From positions 1 through 5,699 of the forward strand of contig JAESUF010000282.1 of the NCBI GenBank assembly GCA_016763215.1: a DNA stretch of 5,699 nt, written 5' to 3'. The notes beneath the pieces are model-generated. The model searched no databases, was not told where the DNA came from, and saw only the letters and a program-made list of their open reading frames with translations. The stretch is from Flavobacteriaceae bacterium (GTDB lineage Bacteria > Bacteroidota > Bacteroidia > Flavobacteriales > Flavobacteriaceae). This document shows positions 1 through 5,645 of the stretch, in pieces. Within the stretch, counting starts at the first letter, position 1, and every line of letters starts with the position of its first letter. The translations under genes and the position numbers were made by a program.

Positions 1-31
1 CTTTTCCTAATTTCTCTAAATTTTTCATCAT
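1..31 (-). CDS. Putative double-glycine leader peptide of a secreted peptide (bacteriocin/RiPP precursor), 5' end only
   Basis: A minus-strand ORF starts at two tandem ATG codons (31-29 and 28-26) and reads MMKNLEKLGK before the window ends, so only the first ten residues are visible. The phrase (M)KNLEKLGK closely resembles the start of many flavobacterial precursor peptides, whose leaders continue to a GG cleavage site and are processed and exported by C39-peptidase ABC transporters. That resemblance is from memory of the family; the GG site and core peptide lie outside the window. The upstream region is AT-rich with no Shine-Dalgarno, as is usual in Bacteroidota. The ORF lies about 125 bp downstream of the VKOR/C39-like fusion on the same strand, which fits a peptide maturation locus. 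Which ATG is used cannot be decided. Alternatives are an unrelated small protein or a chance ORF. Confidence 0.55.
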   Translation of the reverse strand, partial: MMKNLEKLGK

Positions 32-114
32 TAAAAATTTTAACTATTTATTATCGCCTTGATCATTTAAAGACACTCAAGGATTATGTCTGTTTTTTGT
101 GATCGGATCTTTTT

Positions 115-136
115 AAAAAAAGCAGCCAAACTTGCT
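115..136 (-). terminator. Weak intrinsic terminator after the VKOR fusion gene
   Basis: Read on the minus strand, AGCAAG, loop TTTGG and CTGCT form a 5-bp stem with one bulged A, followed at once by a run of seven T. It lies about 20 nt past the TAG stop of the fusion gene. The stem is short, so termination may be partial and allow read-through into the small peptide ORF. Confidence 0.4.
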
Positions 137-156
137 CTAAGGTTTATTGCTTTACA

Positions 157-1749
157 CTATGCAATTGCCCTTACCGTACTACAATTTTCCTCCAAGTCTT
201 CTATAAAAAAAATCACATCTGTTGGTTTATATTCTTTGGGTAACGATTTTCCGTTAATTAAAACTTCAGGGGTAAAATTGATCCCATTTTCTTGACACCA
301 TTTACCTTGTTTTTTCAGTTCATTGATGTAACTTTCTTTATGCGTAAATCGCTTCCATTTGTCTAACCATTTTGTAGTAGAAAGGGATTCACTATAGACC
401 TCACCCATCGCTTGTAAACACATTTCATTTCCTTCTTCATTGTATAATTGAAGTAGTTTTGTTGTAATAGTAACAACATCACTACTTTCATCTAATTCAA
501 AAACATTAAAACGTATTTTAATTTTTACTTTTTCTCTATACTTATGTAATATATCCTCTACTTGCTGATGTACTGTTCTACAAAAACTGCAAAAAGGATT
601 TGTTACTATGATGATTTCTAAATTAGACTTTGAATTACCAAAAACAATTTCTTTACTATCAATAATTTCAGTGTTTATCAAGTGTTTTTTTTGAAGTAAA
701 CTTTCAAATAAGGTATAATTTCTTTTAAACTTTACACTTTCTATTTTTTCTTCTTTTTGTTTTTGAATGGTAACAAATAGAGGTTTTAAATAATTCCAAA
801 TCAGCCATGTAGATGTTCCTACCAAACCAAAAACGATAAAATCTTTTGTTATAAAATTTTCTATAAATGTGTTGGTTAAAAGAAGAACTAATGCCTGCAA
901 CCATAAAATGACAACTATACTTAAGCATAAAAGACACCATTTTTTTAGAACGACATATTGATAATATATCGAGTATAGAGTGATAGGAATTGCTAAGAGA
1001 CTAATTGAAAAAGAAATAACAGGATTAGAGATTTGGAAAAAAGTTAAAAGCGTTAATCCTGTAAAATATAAAAGGCTAAAATCACTTAATTTATAATCTT
1101 TAAAAACGTGAGCTCCTTTAGATGTTAAAACGGCATCGCAATCTTTTTTTTCATTATTTCCAGAACAAAATGCATTTCCAATGAATGATTGTAGTCCCAA
1201 TTCTTGTTTTATGATAGCAACACTAGCTAAAACACCAGCTGTAGATAGTAATAAGTAACTAATAGTATACCATGAAATAGAAGAAAAATAAACAATTAAA
1301 GATGCTAGCATAGTCAATGCTACGAGCCCTAGAGCTTCTCTAAAAAGAAAAGTAGGCGATACTTTTTTCACCAATTCAGGTTGTTCTACGGCAACTAGAA
1401 TGCCTGTAAATTTTTCAAGAAATTCAACTACTGAGTTTTCTGTTTTTCGCTTTTCAGAATCAAAAATTAAATAGCCCTGCCCTTTTCTCTCCACGACAAC
1501 CAAATTTTGCCCCTTGTTGTTATTAATCTGAGCAATAAAACAATCTGGAAGTTGGTTTAATACTTCTTTAGTAATTGGAATATCTAATGCAACATTTTCA
1601 ATATTGAAATGTTCCAAAACTCCTGTTATTGCATGCAAACTTGGATAGGATGGATGACTTTGAATTTGAAACACTAACTCCTCCCTATCAAAAGGAATCT
1701 TGTTTTTTTTGAGAAGTATTTGTATTAGATTGACTAATGATTCTTTCAT
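157..1749 (-). CDS. C39-like / VKOR / thioredoxin fusion, membrane disulfide-bond-forming protein
   Basis: This 530-residue inner-membrane protein has three parts. Residues 1-120 resemble a C39 peptidase domain (SHPSYPSLHAITGVL at 31-45, a family hallmark), but the N-terminal catalytic Cys and the catalytic His are not where expected (NLVVVERK at 82-89), so it is probably non-proteolytic. Residues ~135-320 form a multi-helix VKOR domain with loop cysteines C195 and C204 and the quinone-side CxxC W-C272-LL-C275. Residues ~370-520 form a thioredoxin/DsbA-like domain with C387-SF-C390 after NPF and a likely cis-proline in T493-P494. VKOR homologues pass electrons from a thioredoxin-like partner to quinone; a fused pair implies self-contained periplasmic disulfide formation. 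The start is ATG with no usable alternative upstream. The adjacent leader-peptide ORF suggests the substrate is a cysteine-containing exported peptide, with the C39-like domain possibly binding its leader; that role is inferred. Domain identity is secure. Confidence 0.93.
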   Translation of the reverse strand: MKESLVNLIQILLKKNKIPFDREELVFQIQSHPSYPSLHAITGVLEHFNIENVALDIPITKEVLNQLPDCFIAQINNNKGQNLVVVERKGQGYLIFDSEKRKTENSVVEFLEKFTGILVAVEQPELVKKVSPTFLFREALGLVALTMLASLIVYFSSISWYTISYLLLSTAGVLASVAIIKQELGLQSFIGNAFCSGNNEKKDCDAVLTSKGAHVFKDYKLSDFSLLYFTGLTLLTFFQISNPVISFSISLLAIPITLYSIYYQYVVLKKWCLLCLSIVVILWLQALVLLLTNTFIENFITKDFIVFGLVGTSTWLIWNYLKPLFVTIQKQKEEKIESVKFKRNYTLFESLLQKKHLINTEIIDSKEIVFGNSKSNLEIIIVTNPFCSFCRTVHQQVEDILHKYREKVKIKIRFNVFELDESSDVVTITTKLLQLYNEEGNEMCLQAMGEVYSESLSTTKWLDKWKRFTHKESYINELKKQGKWCQENGINFTPEVLINGKSLPKEYKPTDVIFFIEDLEENCSTVRAIA

Positions 1750-1967
1750 TATGTGATAACTGAGAGCTTGATTGTTGTAAAAAAAGTGTCGCTGTAACTT
1801 TATTAAAAATAGAAATAATGAGGTCGCTTTTCTGAAGCTATATGCCCAACGATTGTTTGATGATGATAAAGGGTTATTTAGTGAGTTTAAAAAGTCTCAA
1901 TAGAAATATCCCTGCTTTTTTGTTTTTTATGGGTTTTACTTCGTTATCTGGCTACAGTTATTAAATT

Positions 1968-1988
1968 AACATCCCTGTTTTAGGGTAT
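1968..1988 (+). repeat. ATCCCT-N5-AGGG motif, copy A
   Basis: The sequence AACATCCCTGTTTTAGGG contains 4-bp inverted arms CCCT (1973-1976) and AGGG (1982-1985) around GTTTT. A closely related element, AACATCCCT-N5-TGGGG, occurs on the minus strand at 5313-5331, and a shortened relative at 5006-5024. All three lie in non-coding DNA. A looser partner, ATCCCTGC, occurs at 1908-1915, 63 bp upstream. A transcription-factor operator or a small dispersed repeat are both possible. Confidence 0.35.
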
Positions 1989-2098
1989 AAAATCTCGCTA
2001 TTGATAAATTCGAACGAAAATAACAGCTTATAGAGAAAAGCTAATTGCTGCTTTTGATCCTATCAACAAAAATTATTGAAAATATTTAGATAAAAAAA

Positions 2099-2131
2099 TT
2101 GTTATTTTAGTTAAAAAATAGGATAATTTTA
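2099..2131 (+). promoter_or_regulatory. Candidate Bacteroidota-type promoter of the decarboxylase gene
   Basis: TTG at 2099-2101 and TAATTTTA at 2124-2131 resemble the Bacteroidota -33 (TTG) and -7 (TAnnTTTG) elements. The spacing of 22 bp is near the upper end of what is usual, and the last base of the -7 element is A rather than G. Transcription would begin near 2138, giving a leader of about 20 nt before the ATG. The region is very AT-rich, so a chance match is possible. Confidence 0.35.
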
Positions 2132-2156
2132 CGAAAATAATAACCTTGACTAACGA

Positions 2157-3590
2157 ATGAAACCGAACCCAACATTAGAACTCTCCAAAGAGGAAATGAA
2201 AGAATATGGCTATAAAGTTATTGACAGTATTGTTGATCATTTTGATACTCAGAATTCTAAAAGCCCCATTTCTTTGGCTAGTCGGAAGGAAATGGATGCT
2301 TTATTTTTAGAGAATGCTCCTGAAAAAGGTTCTAATTCTCACGAGGTTTTAGACTTTGTAGTAGAAAAAGTTTTGAAAGAAAGCAACATCGTTTCTCATC
2401 CTAAATCGTATTCTTTTGTTCCTGGACCTAGTAATTATATCAGTGCAATGGCAGATACATTGGCTACAGGTTTCAATATTTTTTCTGGAGGATGGGCAGC
2501 TTCTCCTGCTGCTGCAGAACTAGAAATTGTTACTATAAATTGGTTACTAAAGCTTTTTAGATTTCCAACAAAGCAAGGTGGAGGCATTTTTACAAGTGGT
2601 GGTTCTATGGCAAATCTTACCGCTTTAGTTACAGCAAGAAAACAAAAATGTGGTGATGATTTTTCGAAAGCAATTATTTACATGTCTGATCAAACCCATT
2701 CTTCAAACATCAAAGCGATACGAACTATTGGATTCCGTAAAGATCAGGTTCGAATCATTCCTACCGATATGGAATTTAAGCTTTCTATGAATAAGTTAAA
2801 AAATGCGATTGCCAAAGATCGTTTGGAAGGGTATCAACCCTTTTGTATGATCGCTACAGCTGGAACTACAAATACAGGCGCAGTTGACCCTCTTAATGAT
2901 ATAGCAAAACTTTGCAAAGAGGAAGACCTTTGGTTTCATATTGATGGTGCTTATGGAGGTGCCGCCATACTTTCTGAAAAAGGGGCGAAAACTCTAAAAG
3001 GCATTCAAAAAGCAGATTCGCTAACGGTAGATCCACATAAATGGTTTTTTCAACCTTATGAAATGGGATGTTTATTGATAAGAAATCACAAATGGTTAAG
3101 TCAAACTTTTACTGAAAAACCTGAATACTTAAGGGATATTGAAGGAAATACTTCTGAAATTAATTTCTATGATCATGGAGTACAATTGACTCGTCGTTTT
3201 AGAGCTTTAAAGCTATATATGTCTATCAAGACATATGGATTAAATTCATTTAGAGAGGCAGTAAGTTATTCTATTGATCTTGCTGAAAAAACTGAAAAAT
3301 ATATTCGAAAAAGCGCTAGTTGGGAAGTTGTTTCTCCTGCTACATTAGCTGTTATTAATTTTAGATACAACCCTATTCATCAAAACTTTTCTGAGAAGCA
3401 ATTGGACAAATTGAATCAAGAAATTTCTGAACGTATTATCTCTTCAAAAGAAGCGCTTTTAGTCACTACTATATTACAAAAACAAATAGTTTTACGCATG
3501 TGTTTGATCAATCCTAGAACAACTTTTGATGATGTAAAAAGCACTTTGATTCAGTGTAATGAAATCGCGCAAGAAATTTTAAACGAATAA
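2157..3590 (+). CDS. PLP-dependent group II decarboxylase, aromatic-L-amino-acid decarboxylase family
   Basis: This 477-residue cytosolic enzyme has the normal family length. Visible landmarks are HPKSYSFVPGP (81-91) and WAASPAAAELE (113-123), matching the substrate-pocket segment of DOPA decarboxylase. TSGGSMANLTAL (146-157) is the phosphate-binding region, and SDQTHSS (177-183) contains H181, which stacks on the cofactor ring. TAGTTNTGAVDP (234-245) is also present. D263 in HIDGAYGG pairs with the pyridine nitrogen, and K295 in DPHKW is the Schiff-base lysine. RRFRALK (346-352) follows the mobile catalytic loop. The expected reaction is decarboxylation of an aromatic amino acid (DOPA, tyrosine, tryptophan or phenylalanine) to the amine. 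The loop has Phe337 where the catalytic Tyr is expected, with Tyr338 beside it, so the substrate and even the reaction type are uncertain. The gene stands alone, so context does not help. The start ATG has no Shine-Dalgarno, as is normal here. Confidence 0.9.
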   Translation: MKPNPTLELSKEEMKEYGYKVIDSIVDHFDTQNSKSPISLASRKEMDALFLENAPEKGSNSHEVLDFVVEKVLKESNIVSHPKSYSFVPGPSNYISAMADTLATGFNIFSGGWAASPAAAELEIVTINWLLKLFRFPTKQGGGIFTSGGSMANLTALVTARKQKCGDDFSKAIIYMSDQTHSSNIKAIRTIGFRKDQVRIIPTDMEFKLSMNKLKNAIAKDRLEGYQPFCMIATAGTTNTGAVDPLNDIAKLCKEEDLWFHIDGAYGGAAILSEKGAKTLKGIQKADSLTVDPHKWFFQPYEMGCLLIRNHKWLSQTFTEKPEYLRDIEGNTSEINFYDHGVQLTRRFRALKLYMSIKTYGLNSFREAVSYSIDLAEKTEKYIRKSASWEVVSPATLAVINFRYNPIHQNFSEKQLDKLNQEISERIISSKEALLVTTILQKQIVLRMCLINPRTTFDDVKSTLIQCNEIAQEILNE

Positions 3591-3596
3591 GGCATC

Positions 3597-3614
3597 TTAT
3601 GATTTATATCATAA
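3597..3614. other. AT-rich 7-bp inverted repeat just after the decarboxylase stop
   Basis: TTATGAT (3597-3603) and ATCATAA (3608-3614) are perfectly complementary around a 4-nt spacer. There is no T-run, so it is not a typical intrinsic terminator. It could protect the 3' end of the mRNA or be fortuitous. Confidence 0.25.
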
Positions 3615-3683
3615 CTCCCTCTCGCGAGTAAACCTGAAAAATAAGGAGTAAAATGAAAAATAAATAAGCTCGATAGTGACAAA

Positions 3684-3712
3684 GAGTTAAACGAAAGTTT
3701 AGTTCTTTTTTT
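3684..3712 (+). terminator. Intrinsic terminator of the decarboxylase gene
   Basis: GAGTTAAAC (3684-3692) pairs with GTTTAGTTC (3697-3705) as a 9-bp stem, including two G-U pairs. It is capped by a GAAA tetraloop and followed by seven T (3706-3712). The three A before the stem can extend pairing into the T-run. It lies about 95 nt after the stop codon, in the direction of the decarboxylase transcript. Confidence 0.7.
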
Positions 3713-3797
3713 ATGAAATAAAACTTAGGTCGAGGCGAGCCCAAAAAGGAGAGCTACTTTCTTCTCTTGTATAAAAAATCAAAGATCTTACTTCTTT

Positions 3798-3836
3798 AAA
3801 AAAAAGAAGTAGAAGGAACATTCATTCCTTCTACTT
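3798..3836 (-). terminator. Strong intrinsic terminator of the metalloprotease gene, possibly bidirectional
   Basis: A perfect 12-bp inverted repeat (3807-3818 with 3825-3836) encloses a 6-nt loop. On the minus strand it is followed by C and eight T (3805-3798), ideal for terminating the metalloprotease transcript, whose stop lies about 30 nt upstream. On the plus strand it is followed by TTT, so it may also back up the decarboxylase terminator. A second hairpin, ACTTCTTT 3790-3797 with AAAGAAGT 3803-3810, overlaps one arm and competes with the first. Confidence 0.85.
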
Positions 3837-3865
3837 TTTATAATGACTATTAAATAGGTCTTTTC

Positions 3866-4891
3866 TTAACTACAAGGTCCAATCAAAGTCCAACCGCCAG
3901 AGACACGTTCGTATAGATTTCCGAAATATGTAACTTGATCTCCTATACTATAACTCACTCCACTTTGCCATTCAGACACACCATCACAAGGATTAGAAGA
4001 AGAAGTAGCATACATAAATTCTAAAGCAGTTATATCATTCGCATTAAACTCACCATCTTCACTTGTAGAAAAACAGGCTTGCATAACTGAAGTTAGATCT
4101 CTACCTGTAGGGGTTCCCGAAACATGTACAGCTCCATCTGAACCTGTTCCTTCATTCCCTTGAGAAGATGGAGGACAACTTAAGCGATCAAACCAATCTG
4201 AGTGGCGGAAACCAACTGAGTGACCGATCTCATGTGTAATTACGTGTTCATTAACATCTGTTGAGAACTGCTCAATACCATAAATCTGAACAAATTTATG
4301 AGGCGCTCCAGCAGAGGTTGGAAAACCAGCAACGCCTCCCGTACCTCCAGGAGTATTTACGGTATTGTCATACACCACCATATCTGCAGCCTGATAATTA
4401 GTACCAAAAGTAAGGTTGAATTGTAAAGAAGTGTTCAGGTTATTATAATTAGCTACCGCCAGCTGCAAAGCAGTTTGTCCTTTACTAGATAATGCCTGAC
4501 TACCTCCCGTATAGCCAAGAATATCAATGGATTGACTACTTCCAGTAACTAGGTTAAACGTTCTGTATTGACGCGTCTGATCAATAGACCCAATTAGTAA
4601 GTCTAGCTCTTCTTTTGTGAATGTAATATCACTCCCAATGTAAATTCGCTCTTCTACAGTTCCGTCTGGTAAGTGAAAATCTCCTCTAGAGACCAAACCA
4701 ACATCAATATCTAAAGTCTTGAGAGAATTTAATAAATCATCATCTGTAACTAATGTCCTATTATCTAAATTATTCATGTTAATAATAGTTACATTTGAAA
4801 CATCTCCAAGATCCTCGTCACTTTCACAAGAAGTGAATATAAACGCAGATATCAAAATGGTAAAAACAGTATATTTTATTACTTTTTTCAT
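3866..4891 (-). CDS. M57-family (HEIGH) metalloprotease lipoprotein with C-terminal CBM5/12-like module
   Basis: This 341-residue protein begins with a lipoprotein signal peptide: MKK, a hydrophobic stretch, then FTS-C22. The acidic stretch after the cysteine (ESDED) resembles the Bacteroidota signal that sends lipoproteins to the outer surface. Residues ~30-130 look like a pro-region. The zinc protease domain spans ~130-295 and has HEIGHSVGFRH at 220-230 (zinc ligands H220, H224, H230; catalytic E221), a likely Met-turn SVM at 268-270, and the NANDITALEFMY segment (283-294) typical near the end of such domains. C239 and C273 may form a disulfide. Residues 302-340 form a small module (W308, Y314, GD 317-318, Y322, Y327, W334) like the chitin-binding CBM5/12 fold, closed by C302 and C340. 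The likely job is proteolysis at the cell surface, tethered to chitin or other polysaccharide. Substrate is unknown. The gene is monocistronic, with its own terminator. Confidence 0.9.
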   Translation of the reverse strand: MKKVIKYTVFTILISAFIFTSCESDEDLGDVSNVTIINMNNLDNRTLVTDDDLLNSLKTLDIDVGLVSRGDFHLPDGTVEERIYIGSDITFTKEELDLLIGSIDQTRQYRTFNLVTGSSQSIDILGYTGGSQALSSKGQTALQLAVANYNNLNTSLQFNLTFGTNYQAADMVVYDNTVNTPGGTGGVAGFPTSAGAPHKFVQIYGIEQFSTDVNEHVITHEIGHSVGFRHSDWFDRLSCPPSSQGNEGTGSDGAVHVSGTPTGRDLTSVMQACFSTSEDGEFNANDITALEFMYATSSSNPCDGVSEWQSGVSYSIGDQVTYFGNLYERVSGGWTLIGPCS

Positions 4892-5005
4892 TTTTAATTG
4901 TATTTAATTAGTTATTTTAAATCGTTTTCGTCGCACCATCAACATGAGTACCATGGTTTCCTAGTTATTTGGTCCACTCTAAGTGGTTACTAAAGTTATA
5001 CTCCT

Positions 5006-5024
5006 TGAAACATCTAAATTGGGG
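5006..5024 (+). repeat. CATC-TAAAT-TGGGG motif, copy C (shortened)
   Basis: TGAAACATCTAAATTGGGG shares the 9-mer TGAAACATC, then TAAAT and TGGGG, with the minus-strand reading of 5313-5334. It lacks the CC after CATC and one A before TGGGG. With that copy it forms an imperfect inverted pair about 329 bp apart. Confidence 0.35.
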
Positions 5025-5285
5025 TCAGGATGATTTACAATCAATTCCTTTCACTTCTTTGAAATTCATTAAAATTTTGAATTTCGCCGTTTTCTTCAAT
5101 GCTCTCCACAAAATTCTCTTAGGATCAAGAAAATAATAGTAGTAGAAAGACTAAAAGCTAAAATGCTCTCCTAGTGTTAAGACAATACAACTTTAAACCA
5201 AAACCAAGAAAAAAAACTCTTAATGGCTTGACAATTAGTTACTTCGAAGCCACCACAAGAAACAACAGATTTTTTAAACAGGCAA

Positions 5286-5312
5286 TACCCTTTTTTAGTG
5301 AAATTTTACCCT
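5286..5312 (+). promoter_or_regulatory. Direct repeat TACCCT x2 with 21-bp period
   Basis: TACCCT occurs at 5286-5291 and again at 5307-5312, exactly 21 bp (two helical turns) apart, next to motif copy B. Same-face direct repeats with this period are typical of dimeric response-regulator sites, for example LytTR regulators. A third TACCCT is at 5438-5443, out of phase. The identity of any regulator is not known. Confidence 0.25.
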
Positions 5313-5334
5313 CCCCATATTTAGGGATGTTTCA
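5313..5334 (-). repeat. ATCCCT-N5-TGGGG motif, copy B
   Basis: On the minus strand this reads TGAAACATCCCT, AAATA, TGGGG. It matches copy A (1968-1988, plus strand) in AACATCCCT-N5-(A/T)GGG and copy C (5006-5024) in its flanking TGAAACATC. CCC and GGG arms give it dyad symmetry, as expected for a dimer-binding site. Confidence 0.35.
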
Positions 5335-5535
5335 TCTAAAATAAATTTCTCTAAAAGTTTCTTAATTAGCCGTTTAGAACTTTTGATTTGCTACTTTAAA
5401 AAACAACATACTTCGTTGGGAGCATTGGACGATGGATTACCCTTTAATTTTCAGATAACTAATAAAACATCAAATAGTAACAGTTGGGTAGTGACCTATA
5501 GGGGAAGCAAAAAAAGTTTTACTAGAAATAGTAAG

Positions 5536-5576
5536 GCTTTTTGTTTTTACTCCTTATTCTTAAAAAAACAAAAAGC
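5536..5576. repeat. Perfect 13-bp inverted repeat with 15-nt loop
   Basis: GCTTTTTGTTTTT (5536-5548) is exactly complementary to AAAAACAAAAAGC (5564-5576). The stem is mostly A-T. It could be a terminator-like or mRNA-end structure, but no gene clearly ends here, and the T/A bias raises the chance of coincidence. Confidence 0.4.
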
Positions 5577-5607
5577 AGAAGGTTGATACTTTAATAAAGT
5601 GAAATTC

Positions 5608-5621
5608 AGGTATTTATACCT
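5608..5621. promoter_or_regulatory. Palindrome AGGTATTTATACCT, candidate operator
   Basis: AGGTA and TACCT flank TTTA in a 14-bp dyad. It lies directly before another hairpin and within 100 bp of the window end, in non-coding DNA. It could be an operator for a gene starting to the right of the window. Confidence 0.3.
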
Positions 5622-5645
5622 AAAGAAAAAAGTCTTTTTCTTTTT
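5622..5645 (+). terminator. Weak terminator-like hairpin
   Basis: AAAGAAAAA (5622-5630) pairs perfectly with TTTTTCTTT (5635-5643) around AGTC, and two further T follow. The stem has only one G-C pair, so it is thermodynamically weak, and there is no recognised gene upstream to terminate. Confidence 0.25.

Larger units (their letters stand above)
1750..2156. other. Divergent intergenic region between the VKOR fusion and decarboxylase genes
   Basis: This 407-bp gap holds the promoters of two divergent genes. No clear promoter was found for the minus-strand gene. A 41-codon open stretch on the plus strand (1781-1903, no ATG) ends in the protein-like reading LKLYAQRLFDDDKGLFSEF before a TAG stop. 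It could be the tail of a decayed gene, but is short enough to be chance. Two small, mutually exclusive hairpins share bases 2036-2042: AGCTT 2025-2029 with AAGCT 2038-2042, and AAAAGC 2036-2041 with GCTTTT 2050-2055. The CATCCCT motif and a plus-strand promoter are listed separately. Confidence 0.5.

Noticed and set aside
86..295. 69-codon plus-strand frame
   Set aside because: It overlaps the end of the VKOR fusion on the opposite strand and its terminator, and has no recognisable protein features.
725..940. 71-codon minus-strand frame
   Set aside because: It lies wholly within the VKOR fusion gene in another frame; the composition is that of a frame shadow.
1390..1749. Active C39 bacteriocin-processing peptidase
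   Set aside because: The catalytic Cys and His are not present at the expected places, and there is no ABC transporter domain.
2025..2055. Pair of mutually exclusive hairpins as a riboswitch or attenuator
   Set aside because: The stems are only 5-6 bp, lie upstream of the likely transcription start of the decarboxylase, and match no known riboswitch pattern.
3653..3667. Mini-ORF MKNK preceded by AAGGAG
   Set aside because: It has only four codons and lies between the decarboxylase stop and its terminator. Shine-Dalgarno sequences are little used in Bacteroidota, so this is likely coincidence.
4719..4907. 62-codon plus-strand frame
   Set aside because: It is antisense to the lipoprotein signal and N-terminal region of the metalloprotease and has no supporting features.
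5383..5586. 67-codon plus-strand frame in the right-hand non-coding region
   Set aside because: It has a TTG start and no recognisable motif, and its end overlaps the 13-bp inverted repeat. It is possible but unsupported as a gene.
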